Source: Kiritimatiellia bacterium (lineage in GTDB: Bacteria; Verrucomicrobiota; Kiritimatiellia; UBA8416; JABMPJ01). Taken from it: DNA of 29,049 nt. Position numbers and translations under genes: made by a program. Shown here piece after piece: positions 1 through 8,133 of this stretch (positions are counted from its first letter, which is position 1; each line of letters starts with the position of its first letter). The notes under the pieces are model-generated. The model saw only the letters and a list, made by a program, of their open reading frames with translations, searched no databases and was not told the DNA's origin. Location: positions 1 to 29,049 of the forward strand of contig JAOZSS010000009.1 in assembly GCA_029939545.1 (NCBI GenBank). Reading direction: 5' to 3'.

Positions 1-81
1 GCTGGAGCGTCACATCCGGCCATTGTGGTTAGGCTGACCGATTTTCTTCCACTAGTTCAACCCTCAGCTGAGGAGTCATCC

Positions 82-3000
82 ATGAAACCGTTGATCGATG
101 AATTCACCTGTCCGGGAAGTGCATATCGCGGGAAGCCGTTCTGGGCGTGGAACGGGAAGCTCGAGCCGGGTGAGCTGCGGCGCCAGCTGCGCGTGATGAA
201 GGAAATGGGGCTGGGGGGCGGCTTCATGCATTCGCGCGTGGGGCTGGGTACGGCTTATCTCTCGGACGAGTGGTTCGACTGTATTCGCGCCTGCATCGAC
301 GAGTGTAAGAAGCTCGATATGGAGGCTTGGCTCGATGACGAGGATCGCTGGCTCTCCGGCGCGGCGGGGGGTCTTGTCACACAAAACCCGAAATACAGGA
401 TGCACCGGCTGGTCTGCAATCGCTACGAACGCGGCGAAGGGTTCAAGTGGCAAGAGGCAACCCTCGCTGCTTTCACTGCAAGCGTGAGCGGCAACACAGC
501 ATCGAACGTCAAGCGCGTTAAGCGCGGGGCCGTGCCTATGGGGCTGACCGATAGCGCATGCGTGCTCGAGTTCTGCGACCAACCGATGGCCTGCACAAGC
601 TGGCACAACGGCTACACCTATCTCGACACGATGGACCACGAGGCCGTGCGCGAGTTCATTCGCGTGACGCACGAGGCCTGCCGCGAGCAATGCGGCGACG
701 ACTTTGGCAAGACGGTGCCCGGTATCTTCACGGACGAGCCGAACTATGGGCATGAATGTCCTGACAATGGGTACGCCCATGGCGCTGCCCCGTGGACAAG
801 GTTCTTCCGGCGCACGTTCCGCGAGCGCTACGGATACGATATCATCGCGCACTTGCCCGAGGTGTTCTTCAATATCGAGGGACGCGAGTTCCCGCGCGCG
901 CGATACCATTTCTACGACTGCGCCACGTTCCTGTTCGTCGACGCCTTCGCGCGCCAGATCGGGGCGTGGTGCGAGGCCAATGGACTGCAGCACACCGGCC
1001 ACACACTCATGGAGGATACGCTCTCCTCGCAGCGCCACGCCGTGGGGAATGCCATGCGCTTCTACGAGTATATGCAGGCGCCGGGGATGGACCTGCTGAC
1101 CGAGAAATGGCGGATCTATGACGTGGCCAAGCAGGTCAGTTCGGTGGCACGCCAGTTTGGACGCAAGTGGCGTCTGACCGAAACCTATGGCTGCACCGGG
1201 TGGGACTTCCCGTTCGCCGGACACAAGGCGTTGGGCGACTGGCAGGTGGCGCTCGGGATCAATCTGCGCTGCCAACACCTGAGCTGGTACACGATGGCCG
1301 GCGAGGCCAAGCGCGACTATCCGGCGGGCATCTTCGATCACTCGCCCTGGTGGCCGGCCTACCGCAAGGTGGAGGACTATTTCGCGCGCGTGCTCTCCGT
1401 GATGACGCGTGGTGAGGAAGTCCGCGATCTGCTGGTCATCACGCCGATCGAGAGCGCCTGGACAATGCTGGGCGACGATGACGCTGGTTACGACCAGGCG
1501 TTGATCGATCTGCGCGATAAGCTGCTCAAAGCGAACATCGATTTCGACTACGGCGAGGAAGAGATCATGAGCCGGCACGGGTCGGTGCGGGGCAATGGCG
1601 CCGAGGCGCGCCTGCGCATCGGGAAGGCCGACTACACAACCGTGCTCGTGCCGTCGCTGATCACGATCCGCTCCACCACGCTCAAGTTGCTGGGCCGTTT
1701 CCTGAAGGCCGGCGGCCGCGTGATCTTTGCGGGCGCCCCGCCGCGCTTCGTAGATGGCGAGCGCACCGACCGTGCCGTGGCGTTCGCAAGCGCCTGCGAG
1801 AAGGTGTCGGTCCGCGGTAGAGCATGGGTTGAGCGGCTGGCGCATTGCCGGCGCGTATCGATCACGGATGAGGCGGGTCGGCAGATTGCCCCGGTGCTTT
1901 CGCTGCTGCGCGAGGACAAGGACAACGCTTACCTTTTCGTCTGCAACACCGGTCACAGCGCCGCCCAGTTCAAGCGGGCTCAGATGGATGATGTGTATGT
2001 CCGCGACCGGCGTGAGGCATTTGATAGTGTCCGGATTGAAGGCTTGGAAGGCTTTGCCGGGCATCCGGTGGAGCTGGATCCTGAGACGGGCCGCGAGTAC
2101 GCGTCCAAGGCAAGACAAGTTGGCGAAGGCTGGCGTATCCAGACCAATCTTCCCGCGCTGGGAAGTCGCCTCTTCGTTATCCCGCGGCGCAAGCAGCGTG
2201 CGCTTCCCGAGCCCCGTCCGCGCTTGAAGCCCGTTTCGGAGAAGAGCCTGACGGGTTCGTGGAACTACGAATTGACCGAACCCAACGTGTTGCTGCTGGA
2301 TTGGGCGGCGCTGCGAATGGGCAAGGGGCGCTGGCAGAAGCCGCAGCACATCCTCCTGGCCGACTATGCCATCCGCGATGCACGGGGCATTCCGCGCCGC
2401 GGCGGACAGATGGTACAGCCGTGGGCATGCGAGAAAGAAGCGAATCCGATCACCACACCGGTGGCTCTGCGCTATACGTTCGACGTGAAGACGCGTCCAT
2501 CGCGCGAGCTTTTCCTGGCCATGGAACAGCCCTGTCACTGGACAATCAGGCTGAACGGAAATCCGGTCAGCACGGACGCGCACGCGGGGTGGTGGGTCGA
2601 CCAGTCCTGTCGCAAGCTCCCGCTCTCATCGGCGATGCTTGTCGAAGGCAAGAACGTGTTGGAGATGACGTGCGACTACAGTGCCGAAGGCCCCGATCTC
2701 GAGCATGTCTACCTGTTGGGCGATTTCGGGGTAAAGCTGGTGGATCATCACCCCGTGATGACCGCGCTGCCGACGAAGCTGCGCGCGGGCGACTGGGTGC
2801 GGCAGGGATTGGCCTTCTACTCCGGCAGCGTTATCTATCGACGCAAGCTCAAGGTCGGTGCACTGCGTAAGCGGCAGCGTTTGATTCTGCGCGTCCCGGA
2901 TTACAAAGGATCTGTCGTTCGCGTGTGGGGTGGGGGAGCCGAGGCCGGGCTACTTGCCTGGGAGCCCAACGAACTGGACGTGACGGAGCAGGTGAAGGAT

Positions 3001-3189
3001 GGTGTCCTTGACCTGGGCATTGAAGTCATCGCCCACCGCCGCAACTCGCACGGTCCGTTTCAGCTCAAAGACCGCTGGCCTGCCTGGCACGGTCCCGCCC
3101 AGTTTGTGATCGAACACGAAAAGACCCCGTGCTACTACACGGTGCCGTGTGGTTTGCTTAAGCCTCCAACTCTTGAAACGGCGGTTTGA
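82..3189 (+). CDS. GH106-like family glycoside hydrolase (putative alpha-L-rhamnosidase-type), cytoplasmic
   Basis: The start at 82 is chosen because GAGGAG lies 7 bases upstream; the frame is open from 25, but that earlier ATG has no such site. The 1035-residue product begins with a segment typical of GH106-like proteins: a short FTCPG strand, then GKPFWAWNGKL and a helix ending in MGLGGGFMHSR (about residues 8-50). Acidic motifs that could hold the catalytic carboxylates are FTDEPNYG and LTETYGCTG in the barrel-like first 450 residues. A beta-rich C-terminal half follows, with sugar-binding-like sandwich segments resembling GH2-type jelly rolls. No signal peptide or membrane helix is visible, so the enzyme probably acts on imported oligosaccharides in the cytoplasm. 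The next gene is a fucose-mutarotase homologue 91 bases downstream, suggesting a deoxyhexose substrate such as rhamnose or fucose. Family membership is by recognition of the N-terminal pattern; the substrate is inferred and could be another sugar. Confidence 0.7.
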   Translation: MKPLIDEFTCPGSAYRGKPFWAWNGKLEPGELRRQLRVMKEMGLGGGFMHSRVGLGTAYLSDEWFDCIRACIDECKKLDMEAWLDDEDRWLSGAAGGLVTQNPKYRMHRLVCNRYERGEGFKWQEATLAAFTASVSGNTASNVKRVKRGAVPMGLTDSACVLEFCDQPMACTSWHNGYTYLDTMDHEAVREFIRVTHEACREQCGDDFGKTVPGIFTDEPNYGHECPDNGYAHGAAPWTRFFRRTFRERYGYDIIAHLPEVFFNIEGREFPRARYHFYDCATFLFVDAFARQIGAWCEANGLQHTGHTLMEDTLSSQRHAVGNAMRFYEYMQAPGMDLLTEKWRIYDVAKQVSSVARQFGRKWRLTETYGCTGWDFPFAGHKALGDWQVALGINLRCQHLSWYTMAGEAKRDYPAGIFDHSPWWPAYRKVEDYFARVLSVMTRGEEVRDLLVITPIESAWTMLGDDDAGYDQALIDLRDKLLKANIDFDYGEEEIMSRHGSVRGNGAEARLRIGKADYTTVLVPSLITIRSTTLKLLGRFLKAGGRVIFAGAPPRFVDGERTDRAVAFASACEKVSVRGRAWVERLAHCRRVSITDEAGRQIAPVLSLLREDKDNAYLFVCNTGHSAAQFKRAQMDDVYVRDRREAFDSVRIEGLEGFAGHPVELDPETGREYASKARQVGEGWRIQTNLPALGSRLFVIPRRKQRALPEPRPRLKPVSEKSLTGSWNYELTEPNVLLLDWAALRMGKGRWQKPQHILLADYAIRDARGIPRRGGQMVQPWACEKEANPITTPVALRYTFDVKTRPSRELFLAMEQPCHWTIRLNGNPVSTDAHAGWWVDQSCRKLPLSSAMLVEGKNVLEMTCDYSAEGPDLEHVYLLGDFGVKLVDHHPVMTALPTKLRAGDWVRQGLAFYSGSVIYRRKLKVGALRKRQRLILRVPDYKGSVVRVWGGGAEAGLLAWEPNELDVTEQVKDGVLDLGIEVIAHRRNSHGPFQLKDRWPAWHGPAQFVIEHEKTPCYYTVPCGLLKPPTLETAV

Positions 3190-3206
3190 GTTGTGATGTC
3201 GTCGCG

Positions 3207-3236
3207 CCCCCACCGGAGGGGCAACCCCGGTGGGGG
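3207..3236 (+). terminator. GC-rich hairpin after the glycosidase gene
   Basis: A perfect 10-base stem, CCCCCACCGG with CCGGTGGGGG, encloses a 10-base loop and starts 17 bases after the glycosidase stop codon. No run of T follows, so it is not a textbook intrinsic terminator. It could be a transcript-stabilising or attenuating hairpin between the glycosidase and the mutarotase gene. Confidence 0.45.
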
Positions 3237-3280
3237 CCAGGGAACAAGAAGAATAGCTTAGTACAACATGGGAGGACGCT

Positions 3281-3712
3281 ATGCTGAAGGGAATCGATCC
3301 GATTATTAGTCCAGAGCTGTTGAAGCTTATGGCCGAGATGGGACATGGGGATGAGTTGGTGTTGGCGGACGCGCATTTTCCGGGGAACACGTTCTGCCCG
3401 AAGAACGTGTTGCGTGGGGACGGGCTGCAGATTCCCGATCTGCTCGCCGGGATCTTGCCGTTGCTCGAGCTGGACAGCTATGACGATCCGCTGATCATGA
3501 TGGCCGCGGTTGAGGGCGATGAGCTGGACCCGCAGGTGGAGACCGACTACATGGCCGCGATCCACAAGACGGTTCCGGATGCAGCGGCGCCGATCCGGAT
3601 CGATCGCTTCGCCTTCTACGACCGGGTTAAGACGGCCACCGTCTGTGTCATGACCGGCACCACCGCCAAGTACGGCAACATCATCCTGAAGAAGGGCGTG
3701 ACGCCCTGTTAG
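3281..3712 (+). CDS. fucU: L-fucose mutarotase / RbsD-FucU family protein
   Basis: This 143-residue protein has the usual length for the RbsD/FucU family of cyclic-sugar mutarotases, which interconvert the anomers of pyranose sugars in the cytoplasm. The family hallmark is plain: a start MLKGIDPIISPELLKLMAEMGHGDELVLADAHFP-like stretch (residues 1-34) with the conserved HGDE and DAHFP elements, and a C-terminal TTAKYGNIILKKG tail typical of FucU. The start is supported by GGGAGG about 6 bases upstream. It lies just downstream of a GH106-like glycosidase in the same direction, so the pair probably handles release and anomer conversion of a deoxyhexose. FucU is favoured over RbsD by the tail, but ribose or rhamnose remains possible. 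Confidence 0.85.
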   Translation: MLKGIDPIISPELLKLMAEMGHGDELVLADAHFPGNTFCPKNVLRGDGLQIPDLLAGILPLLELDSYDDPLIMMAAVEGDELDPQVETDYMAAIHKTVPDAAAPIRIDRFAFYDRVKTATVCVMTGTTAKYGNIILKKGVTPC

Positions 3713-3821
3713 CAGGAATCAGGAGTCAGGAATCAGGGGTCAGGAGACAGGGGGTACGGCTGTTCCGTGCGTAGCCCTTTCACAGCCTTACTGACTCCTG
3801 ATGCCTGACTCCTGATGCCTG
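3713..3821. repeat. Imperfect inverted repeat built of ATCAGGAGTCAGG units between convergent genes
   Basis: The left arm (3713-3743) is made of alternating AATCAGG and AGTCAGG words. The right arm (3791-3821) is its near reverse complement, pairing at 28 of 31 positions. The spacer is 47 bases. The element exactly fills the gap between the fucU stop and the stop of the convergent CoA-transferase gene. It would form a long hairpin in transcripts from either side and may serve as a bidirectional terminator or be a dispersed intergenic repeat. Confidence 0.7.
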
Positions 3822-3824
3822 ACC

Positions 3825-5699
3825 TCAGGCAAACTCGATCTTAAAGCTGATGACGTCGTCGTGCGGTGTGCTTGTCACGTGAGAGTCGCTCTTCTGGAAG
3901 ACGTGTTGCATGGCGCGGTTGTCGCGCAGGACCTCGGCCGTGAATCCGCCGATACCGTTGCGGCGTGCGATGGTGGCGAGGTGGCGGAGCAGGAATGATC
4001 CGATACCCCGGTTCTGCCATTCGTCCCGCACCACGAAGGCCACTTCAGCCCGGTTCGTCTTGTCGTCTAGATAGTAGCGGCCTATGGCGATGATCTCCTC
4101 GCCCTGCGGGGCGGGCATCGTGGCCACAATGGCCACATCGGCGCGATGGTTGATGAAGACGAAGTCCTGGATCTGCTTGTGCGGAATTACGCGTGCGTTT
4201 GACAAAAAACGGTAGTAAATCGTCTCCTGCGAAAGCGCGTAGAACAGATCCTTGGTGGCCGGCACGTCGGTCGGGTGAATCGGCCGGAAGTTGACCTGCG
4301 TGCCGTCGGACCCGACGTAGGTGGTCTTGAACTCTGGTGGTCCCACAACCAGCTTGTCGCCGACGTCGGCCAGCTCGGGCCGCACGTACTTGGCTTCGAT
4401 GGCTTCCTTGAGCAGCTCAGCCCGGAAGTCCGGGTGCGCCACTGAGATCAGGGCGATGGCGCGCTCCATGACGCTCTTGCCGTGCAGATAGGCGATACCG
4501 TGCTCGGTGATCACGTAATGCACATCGCCGCGCGTGGTGACCACGCCGGCACCCGGTTGAAGGTTGCAGCAGATGCGAGAGACGGTGCCGCCCTTGGCGG
4601 TGGAGGGGAGGGCGATGATGGCTTTGCCGCCGTGCGAGCGGGCGGCGCCACGGTTGAAGTCCACTTGTCCGCCGATGCCGGAGTAGAACTGGTTGCCGAG
4701 GGAGTCGGCACAGACCTGGCCGGTCAGGTCAATCTCGAGCGCGACATTGATCGCCACTTGCTTGTGCTGCTGGCCGATGATGAACGGGTCGTTCACATAC
4801 TCGGTGGGGTGGAAAGCAAAGGTGGGGTTGTTGTCGATGTAGTCGTAGAGTTTGCGTGTTCCGACACAGAAGCTTGCCACCACGCGGCCGCGGTCGAGTG
4901 TTTTGCGCTCGCCCGTGATGACGCCCTCTTCGATAAGAGGGATGATCGCATCGGTCAGCATCTCGGTATGGATGCCGAGCTCCTTCCTGTCATGCAGATA
5001 TTCGAGAACCGACTGCGGGATCTCGCCGATACCCAGCTCGATCGTGGCGCCATCCGAAACAAGCGAGGCCACGTAGGACCCGATCTTCCGGATGTTCTCG
5101 TCCGGCACCGGGATGGGCACTTCAATGAGCTCGTTGTCGACGGGTACGAGGACGTCGATGTCATACACATCGATTGAGCTGTCGCCGAGCGTGCGCGGCA
5201 TGCGCGGGTTTACCTGCGCGATGACGAGGGTCGCATTCTCGGCGGCGCTTTTCACGATATCGACCGAAATGCCGAGACTACACATTCCGTTGGCGTCGGG
5301 CGGTGAGACCTGGATCAGCGCGACATCCAGCGGGAGCTGGCCCGAGCCAAACAGCCGCGGGATGTCGGAGAGAAAGATGGGGGTGTAGTCCCCCATACCT
5401 TCCTGAATGACGCCGCGCACGTTGCTCGAAATAAAGAGGCTGTTGACGCGGAAGTTCTCGGTCATTTCCTCGACCGCATAGGGCGCATCGCCGAGGCCGA
5501 GGAAGTGGATGATCTCGGTGTCGACGAGTTGTGCGGCGCGAGCGGTGAGCGCATGCACCAGCTCCTGCGGGTGGGCGCAGCCGGTACCGACGAAGACGCG
5601 CTGGCCGGGGCCCACCTGCTTCGTCGCCTCATCCGGCGTCGCGATCATGTCCGCGTAAGTGTCTTTCCACTTGGCGTCCCACGTCTGTTCTTTATTCAT
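3825..5699 (-). CDS. Acetyl-CoA hydrolase/4-hydroxybutyrate-type CoA transferase fused to GNAT acetyltransferase
   Basis: The 624-residue protein has two parts. Residues 1 to about 460 match the acetyl-CoA hydrolase/CoA-transferase family. They carry the 4-hydroxybutyrate CoA-transferase signature GIGEIPQSVLEYL, then HTEM, whose glutamate (residue 246) is the expected CoA-thioester-forming residue, and the GIGGQVDF loop (341-348). Residues about 467-624 form a GNAT domain with the acetyl-CoA-binding motif RDEWQNRGIGSFLL (558-571). The first domain should exchange CoA between acetyl-CoA and a carboxylate, or hydrolyse acyl-CoA. The second would acetylate an amine, possibly a protein lysine. 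The start has GGGAGG 9-10 bases upstream, inside the end of the upstream acetate-CoA ligase gene one base away, so the two are translationally linked. The fused architecture is known in this family; the natural acyl acceptor cannot be read from sequence. Confidence 0.88.
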   Translation of the reverse strand: MNKEQTWDAKWKDTYADMIATPDEATKQVGPGQRVFVGTGCAHPQELVHALTARAAQLVDTEIIHFLGLGDAPYAVEEMTENFRVNSLFISSNVRGVIQEGMGDYTPIFLSDIPRLFGSGQLPLDVALIQVSPPDANGMCSLGISVDIVKSAAENATLVIAQVNPRMPRTLGDSSIDVYDIDVLVPVDNELIEVPIPVPDENIRKIGSYVASLVSDGATIELGIGEIPQSVLEYLHDRKELGIHTEMLTDAIIPLIEEGVITGERKTLDRGRVVASFCVGTRKLYDYIDNNPTFAFHPTEYVNDPFIIGQQHKQVAINVALEIDLTGQVCADSLGNQFYSGIGGQVDFNRGAARSHGGKAIIALPSTAKGGTVSRICCNLQPGAGVVTTRGDVHYVITEHGIAYLHGKSVMERAIALISVAHPDFRAELLKEAIEAKYVRPELADVGDKLVVGPPEFKTTYVGSDGTQVNFRPIHPTDVPATKDLFYALSQETIYYRFLSNARVIPHKQIQDFVFINHRADVAIVATMPAPQGEEIIAIGRYYLDDKTNRAEVAFVVRDEWQNRGIGSFLLRHLATIARRNGIGGFTAEVLRDNRAMQHVFQKSDSHVTSTPHDDVISFKIEFA

Positions 5700-5700
5700 G

Positions 5701-7803
5701 TTATTTGCCCTCCCTTACGGAGAGTGTAATTCGTGCATCGGCGGCGACGGAGTCTTGGCCGACGTGGCCGACGATGAACGGGTTGATGTCCATTTCTGAG
5801 ATCTCGGGGAAGTCCTGTGCCAGTTGGCTGATCCGCTGTAGCGCCGTGGCAATGGCATCGATATCGACGCTGGCCTGGCCGCGCACACCTGTGAGCAGTT
5901 CGAACGAGCGGGTCGTCTGCAGCATTTGCAGCGCCTCCTCGTTTGTGATGGGGGCGATATGGAAGGTGACGTCCTTCATGACTTCAACAAAGATGCCGCC
6001 CAGTCCGAACATCAGCATGGGGCCGAACTGCGGGTCGCGGGTCATGCCGAGGATGACTTCGCGGCCGCGGCCGCACATCTTCTCGATGTAGACGCCGTTG
6101 AGCTTGGCATCGGGCGCGCGCTGCTGAATGCGCATGATCATCAGGTCAAAGGCATCGCGCACGGCGTCGGCTGTGGCCAAGTTGAGCTTAACGCCGCCCA
6201 TGTCGGATTTATGAATGATATCGGGGGAGGCGATCTTCATCGCGAGCGGGTAGCCGATCTTTTCGGCCGCCTCTACGGCCTGATCGGCGGTCAGCGCGAT
6301 GGTGCCGGCCGGGACGTTGAAATCGTAGGCGCGCAGGACGTCCTTGGCGGCGGCCTCACCGACCTGCAGCTCATTCGTACGCACATGGCGGCGAATGATG
6401 CGTTCCACGCGGCGGCGGTTGACCGGGAAGCGTGTGATGACGCGGGGCGGACGACGCAGCCATTCGGCGTAGTCGACCATCGCCTTGAGGGCGGCCACGG
6501 CGCGTTCCGGAGCGGGGTAGTCCGGCAGGTTCGATGCCACCAGTTCTTCGCGGCCAGGCGTCACATCAGCGCCACCCATGAATGAGACCAGGATCGGCTT
6601 TTCATTGCGCGTGTTGCTTTCGATGGCACGTGCGGTTTCGAGCGGGTTGGTCATGGCCTGCGGGGTGAGGATCACGATGATGGCGTCGACCGAGTCGTCA
6701 TCCTGCGCGGCGTTGAGTGCGTCCGCGTAGCGGCCGGGATCGGCGTCGCCGAGTACGTCGATCGGGTTGCCTACACTGGCGGCAGCGGGGAGTTTCTTTG
6801 CCAGGGCGGTTGCGGTGCTGCCGGCCAGAGTTGTGACCTCGAGGCCGGACAACTCGACCGCGTCGGCCGCCATGATGCCGGGGCCGCCGGCATTGGTGAT
6901 GATGGCAACGCGCCTGCCTTTGGGTAGCGGCTGCATGGCAAACGCGGTGGCAAAGTCGAACATGGCTTCGAACGTATCGGCGCGGATGATGCCGGAGCGC
7001 TTGAAGGCGGCGGCGTAGCCGGCGTCGGCGCCAGCGAGGCTACCGGTATGTGAGGAGGCGGCCTTGCCGCCTGCGGCGGTGACCCCGGACTTGAAGATCA
7101 CGACTGGCTTGCTGGCGGTGGCCATCTCGGCGGCCTTGATGAAGGCGTCGCCGGCGACGATGCTTTCGAGATAACCGACGATGACCTTGGTCTCGTCATC
7201 TTTCCCGAAGGCGGTCAGAAAGTCGGTTTCGGAGAGGTCGGCCTTGTTGCCCATACTGACGAGCTTGGCCAGACCGAGGTGGCGCTCGCTGGCCCAGTCG
7301 AGGATGGCCGTACAGAGGGCGCCGGACTGGGACATGATTGTAATGCCGCCGGGTTTGGGCATGTGCTTGGCAAACGAGGCGTTCATCTTGTGGTGGGCGT
7401 TGATGAGCCCGAGGCAGTTCGGACCGAGGAGGCGGACCTCACGTGCGGTGCAGTAGGCGGCCAGCTCGGATTCCAGCTTGGCGCCCTCCTCGCCGACCTC
7501 CTTGAATCCGGCTGTGATGATGGTCACGGCTTTGGCTCCGGCCTCGATGGAATCGACAACGGCCTGGCGCACGAACTTTGTGGGGACGGCGATGACGCTG
7601 AGGTCTATCTTCTTGCCGCTGGTCTTCAGATCGGGGTAACAGGGCAGGCCCAGTACCTTGTTTGAGGTGGGGTTGATCGGTACAATGTCGCCTTCAAATC
7701 CACCTTCGATCAGGTTGGCCAGAATCTCGTATCCGACCTTCCCGGGTGATCTCGAGGCGCCAATCACGGCAACGGCATCCGGTTTCAGAAGTGCTTCTAA
7801 CAT
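5701..7803 (-). CDS. acdAB: Acetate-CoA ligase (ADP-forming), fused alpha-beta subunits
   Basis: The 700-residue protein is a single-chain NDP-forming acyl-CoA synthetase. It converts acetyl-CoA, ADP and phosphate to acetate, CoA and ATP, or runs in reverse. Domain order: CoA-binding Rossmann fold (1 to about 135, with AVIGASRSPGKVG), succinyl-CoA-synthetase-like middle domains containing the phosphohistidine motif SSHTGSLAG (His252), a linker rich in arginine (about 450-475), then an ATP-grasp domain (about 485-700) with IHKSDMGGVKLNL, whose His531 corresponds to the second phosphate-relay histidine of this family. Length is normal for the fused form. GGAG sits 5 bases before the ATG. It is the first gene of an operon with the CoA-transferase/GNAT gene and is divergent from acs. 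Unlike protein acetyltransferase Pat it has no GNAT domain of its own, and both histidines are kept, so it should be catalytically active. Confidence 0.92.
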   Translation of the reverse strand: MLEALLKPDAVAVIGASRSPGKVGYEILANLIEGGFEGDIVPINPTSNKVLGLPCYPDLKTSGKKIDLSVIAVPTKFVRQAVVDSIEAGAKAVTIITAGFKEVGEEGAKLESELAAYCTAREVRLLGPNCLGLINAHHKMNASFAKHMPKPGGITIMSQSGALCTAILDWASERHLGLAKLVSMGNKADLSETDFLTAFGKDDETKVIVGYLESIVAGDAFIKAAEMATASKPVVIFKSGVTAAGGKAASSHTGSLAGADAGYAAAFKRSGIIRADTFEAMFDFATAFAMQPLPKGRRVAIITNAGGPGIMAADAVELSGLEVTTLAGSTATALAKKLPAAASVGNPIDVLGDADPGRYADALNAAQDDDSVDAIIVILTPQAMTNPLETARAIESNTRNEKPILVSFMGGADVTPGREELVASNLPDYPAPERAVAALKAMVDYAEWLRRPPRVITRFPVNRRRVERIIRRHVRTNELQVGEAAAKDVLRAYDFNVPAGTIALTADQAVEAAEKIGYPLAMKIASPDIIHKSDMGGVKLNLATADAVRDAFDLMIMRIQQRAPDAKLNGVYIEKMCGRGREVILGMTRDPQFGPMLMFGLGGIFVEVMKDVTFHIAPITNEEALQMLQTTRSFELLTGVRGQASVDIDAIATALQRISQLAQDFPEISEMDINPFIVGHVGQDSVAADARITLSVREGK

Positions 7804-7888
7804 AGGAACTCCAACGGTTCATCGTGGGCCATAAAGCCCCATTTCTACGCAGCGTGACGGCTATTCGCGGGCCAACTGAAAACGGCGT

Positions 7889-7916
7889 AGCATACTCCTC
7901 TGCCCGCAGGTTTCAA
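7889..7916 (-). promoter_or_regulatory. Possible sigma70-like promoter of acdAB
   Basis: On the minus strand TTGAAA is followed after 16 bases by TATGCT, 86 bases before the acdAB start. The match to the vegetative consensus is fair (5 of 6 and 4 of 6). It lies just downstream of the repeated ATAATCACAAAC operators with respect to acdAB transcription. This is a pattern match only. Confidence 0.35.
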
Positions 7917-7934
7917 GCAATGAAACGGTCTGAA

Positions 7935-7977
7935 TGTGATTTAATATAATCACAAACAATCTTAAATAATCACAAAC
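7935..7977. promoter_or_regulatory. Operator-like palindrome and phased direct repeats upstream of acs/acdAB
   Basis: TGTGATTTAATATAATCACA (7935-7954) has perfect 7-base arms TGTGATT/AATCACA around a 6-base AT spacer. The 12-base word ATAATCACAAAC occurs at 7946-7957 and again at 7966-7977, exactly 20 bases apart, which is two helical turns. The half-site resembles CRP-type TGTGA but the spacing differs from the CRP site, so the regulator is unknown. Position between acdAB and acs suggests joint control of acetate formation and uptake. Confidence 0.55.
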
Positions 7978-8133
7978 GGATCAAAAAAGATCATTCAGTG
8001 TCGATTCGGGCTTGCAGTATAGGGCCAGTCCATATATTGTGCCTGCTTTCCTGCCATCAGGCGGGTCGAGAGGGATGTGTATTCAATAGGGAAATAGGGA
8101 CGTAATCACCTAATTCAACAGAGAGGTAGAACC

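Larger units (their letters stand above)
7804..8133. promoter_or_regulatory. Divergent acdAB-acs control region
   Basis: This 330-base gap holds no credible gene. It is far more AT-rich in its centre (7931-7996) than the flanking genes and contains the palindrome and direct repeats listed separately, a GATC-A6-GATC element (7979-7992), a possible minus-strand promoter, and a short GCCTG/CAGGC inverted repeat near 8043-8063. A weak plus-strand TTGCAG, 15 bases, TATATT pair (8012-8038) could serve acs. AGAGAGG lies about 7 bases before the acs ATG. Confidence 0.6.

Noticed and set aside
76..2583. 835-residue open frame antisense to the glycosidase gene
   Set aside because: It mirrors a well-supported GH106-like gene, has no recognisable motif or ribosome site, and is rich in Arg, His and Ala as expected for the complement of a high-GC gene.
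7935..7954. A CRP site upstream of acs
   Set aside because: The TGTGA/TCACA halves are present, but the spacer is 10 bases rather than the 6 of the CRP consensus. I therefore call it only an operator-like palindrome.
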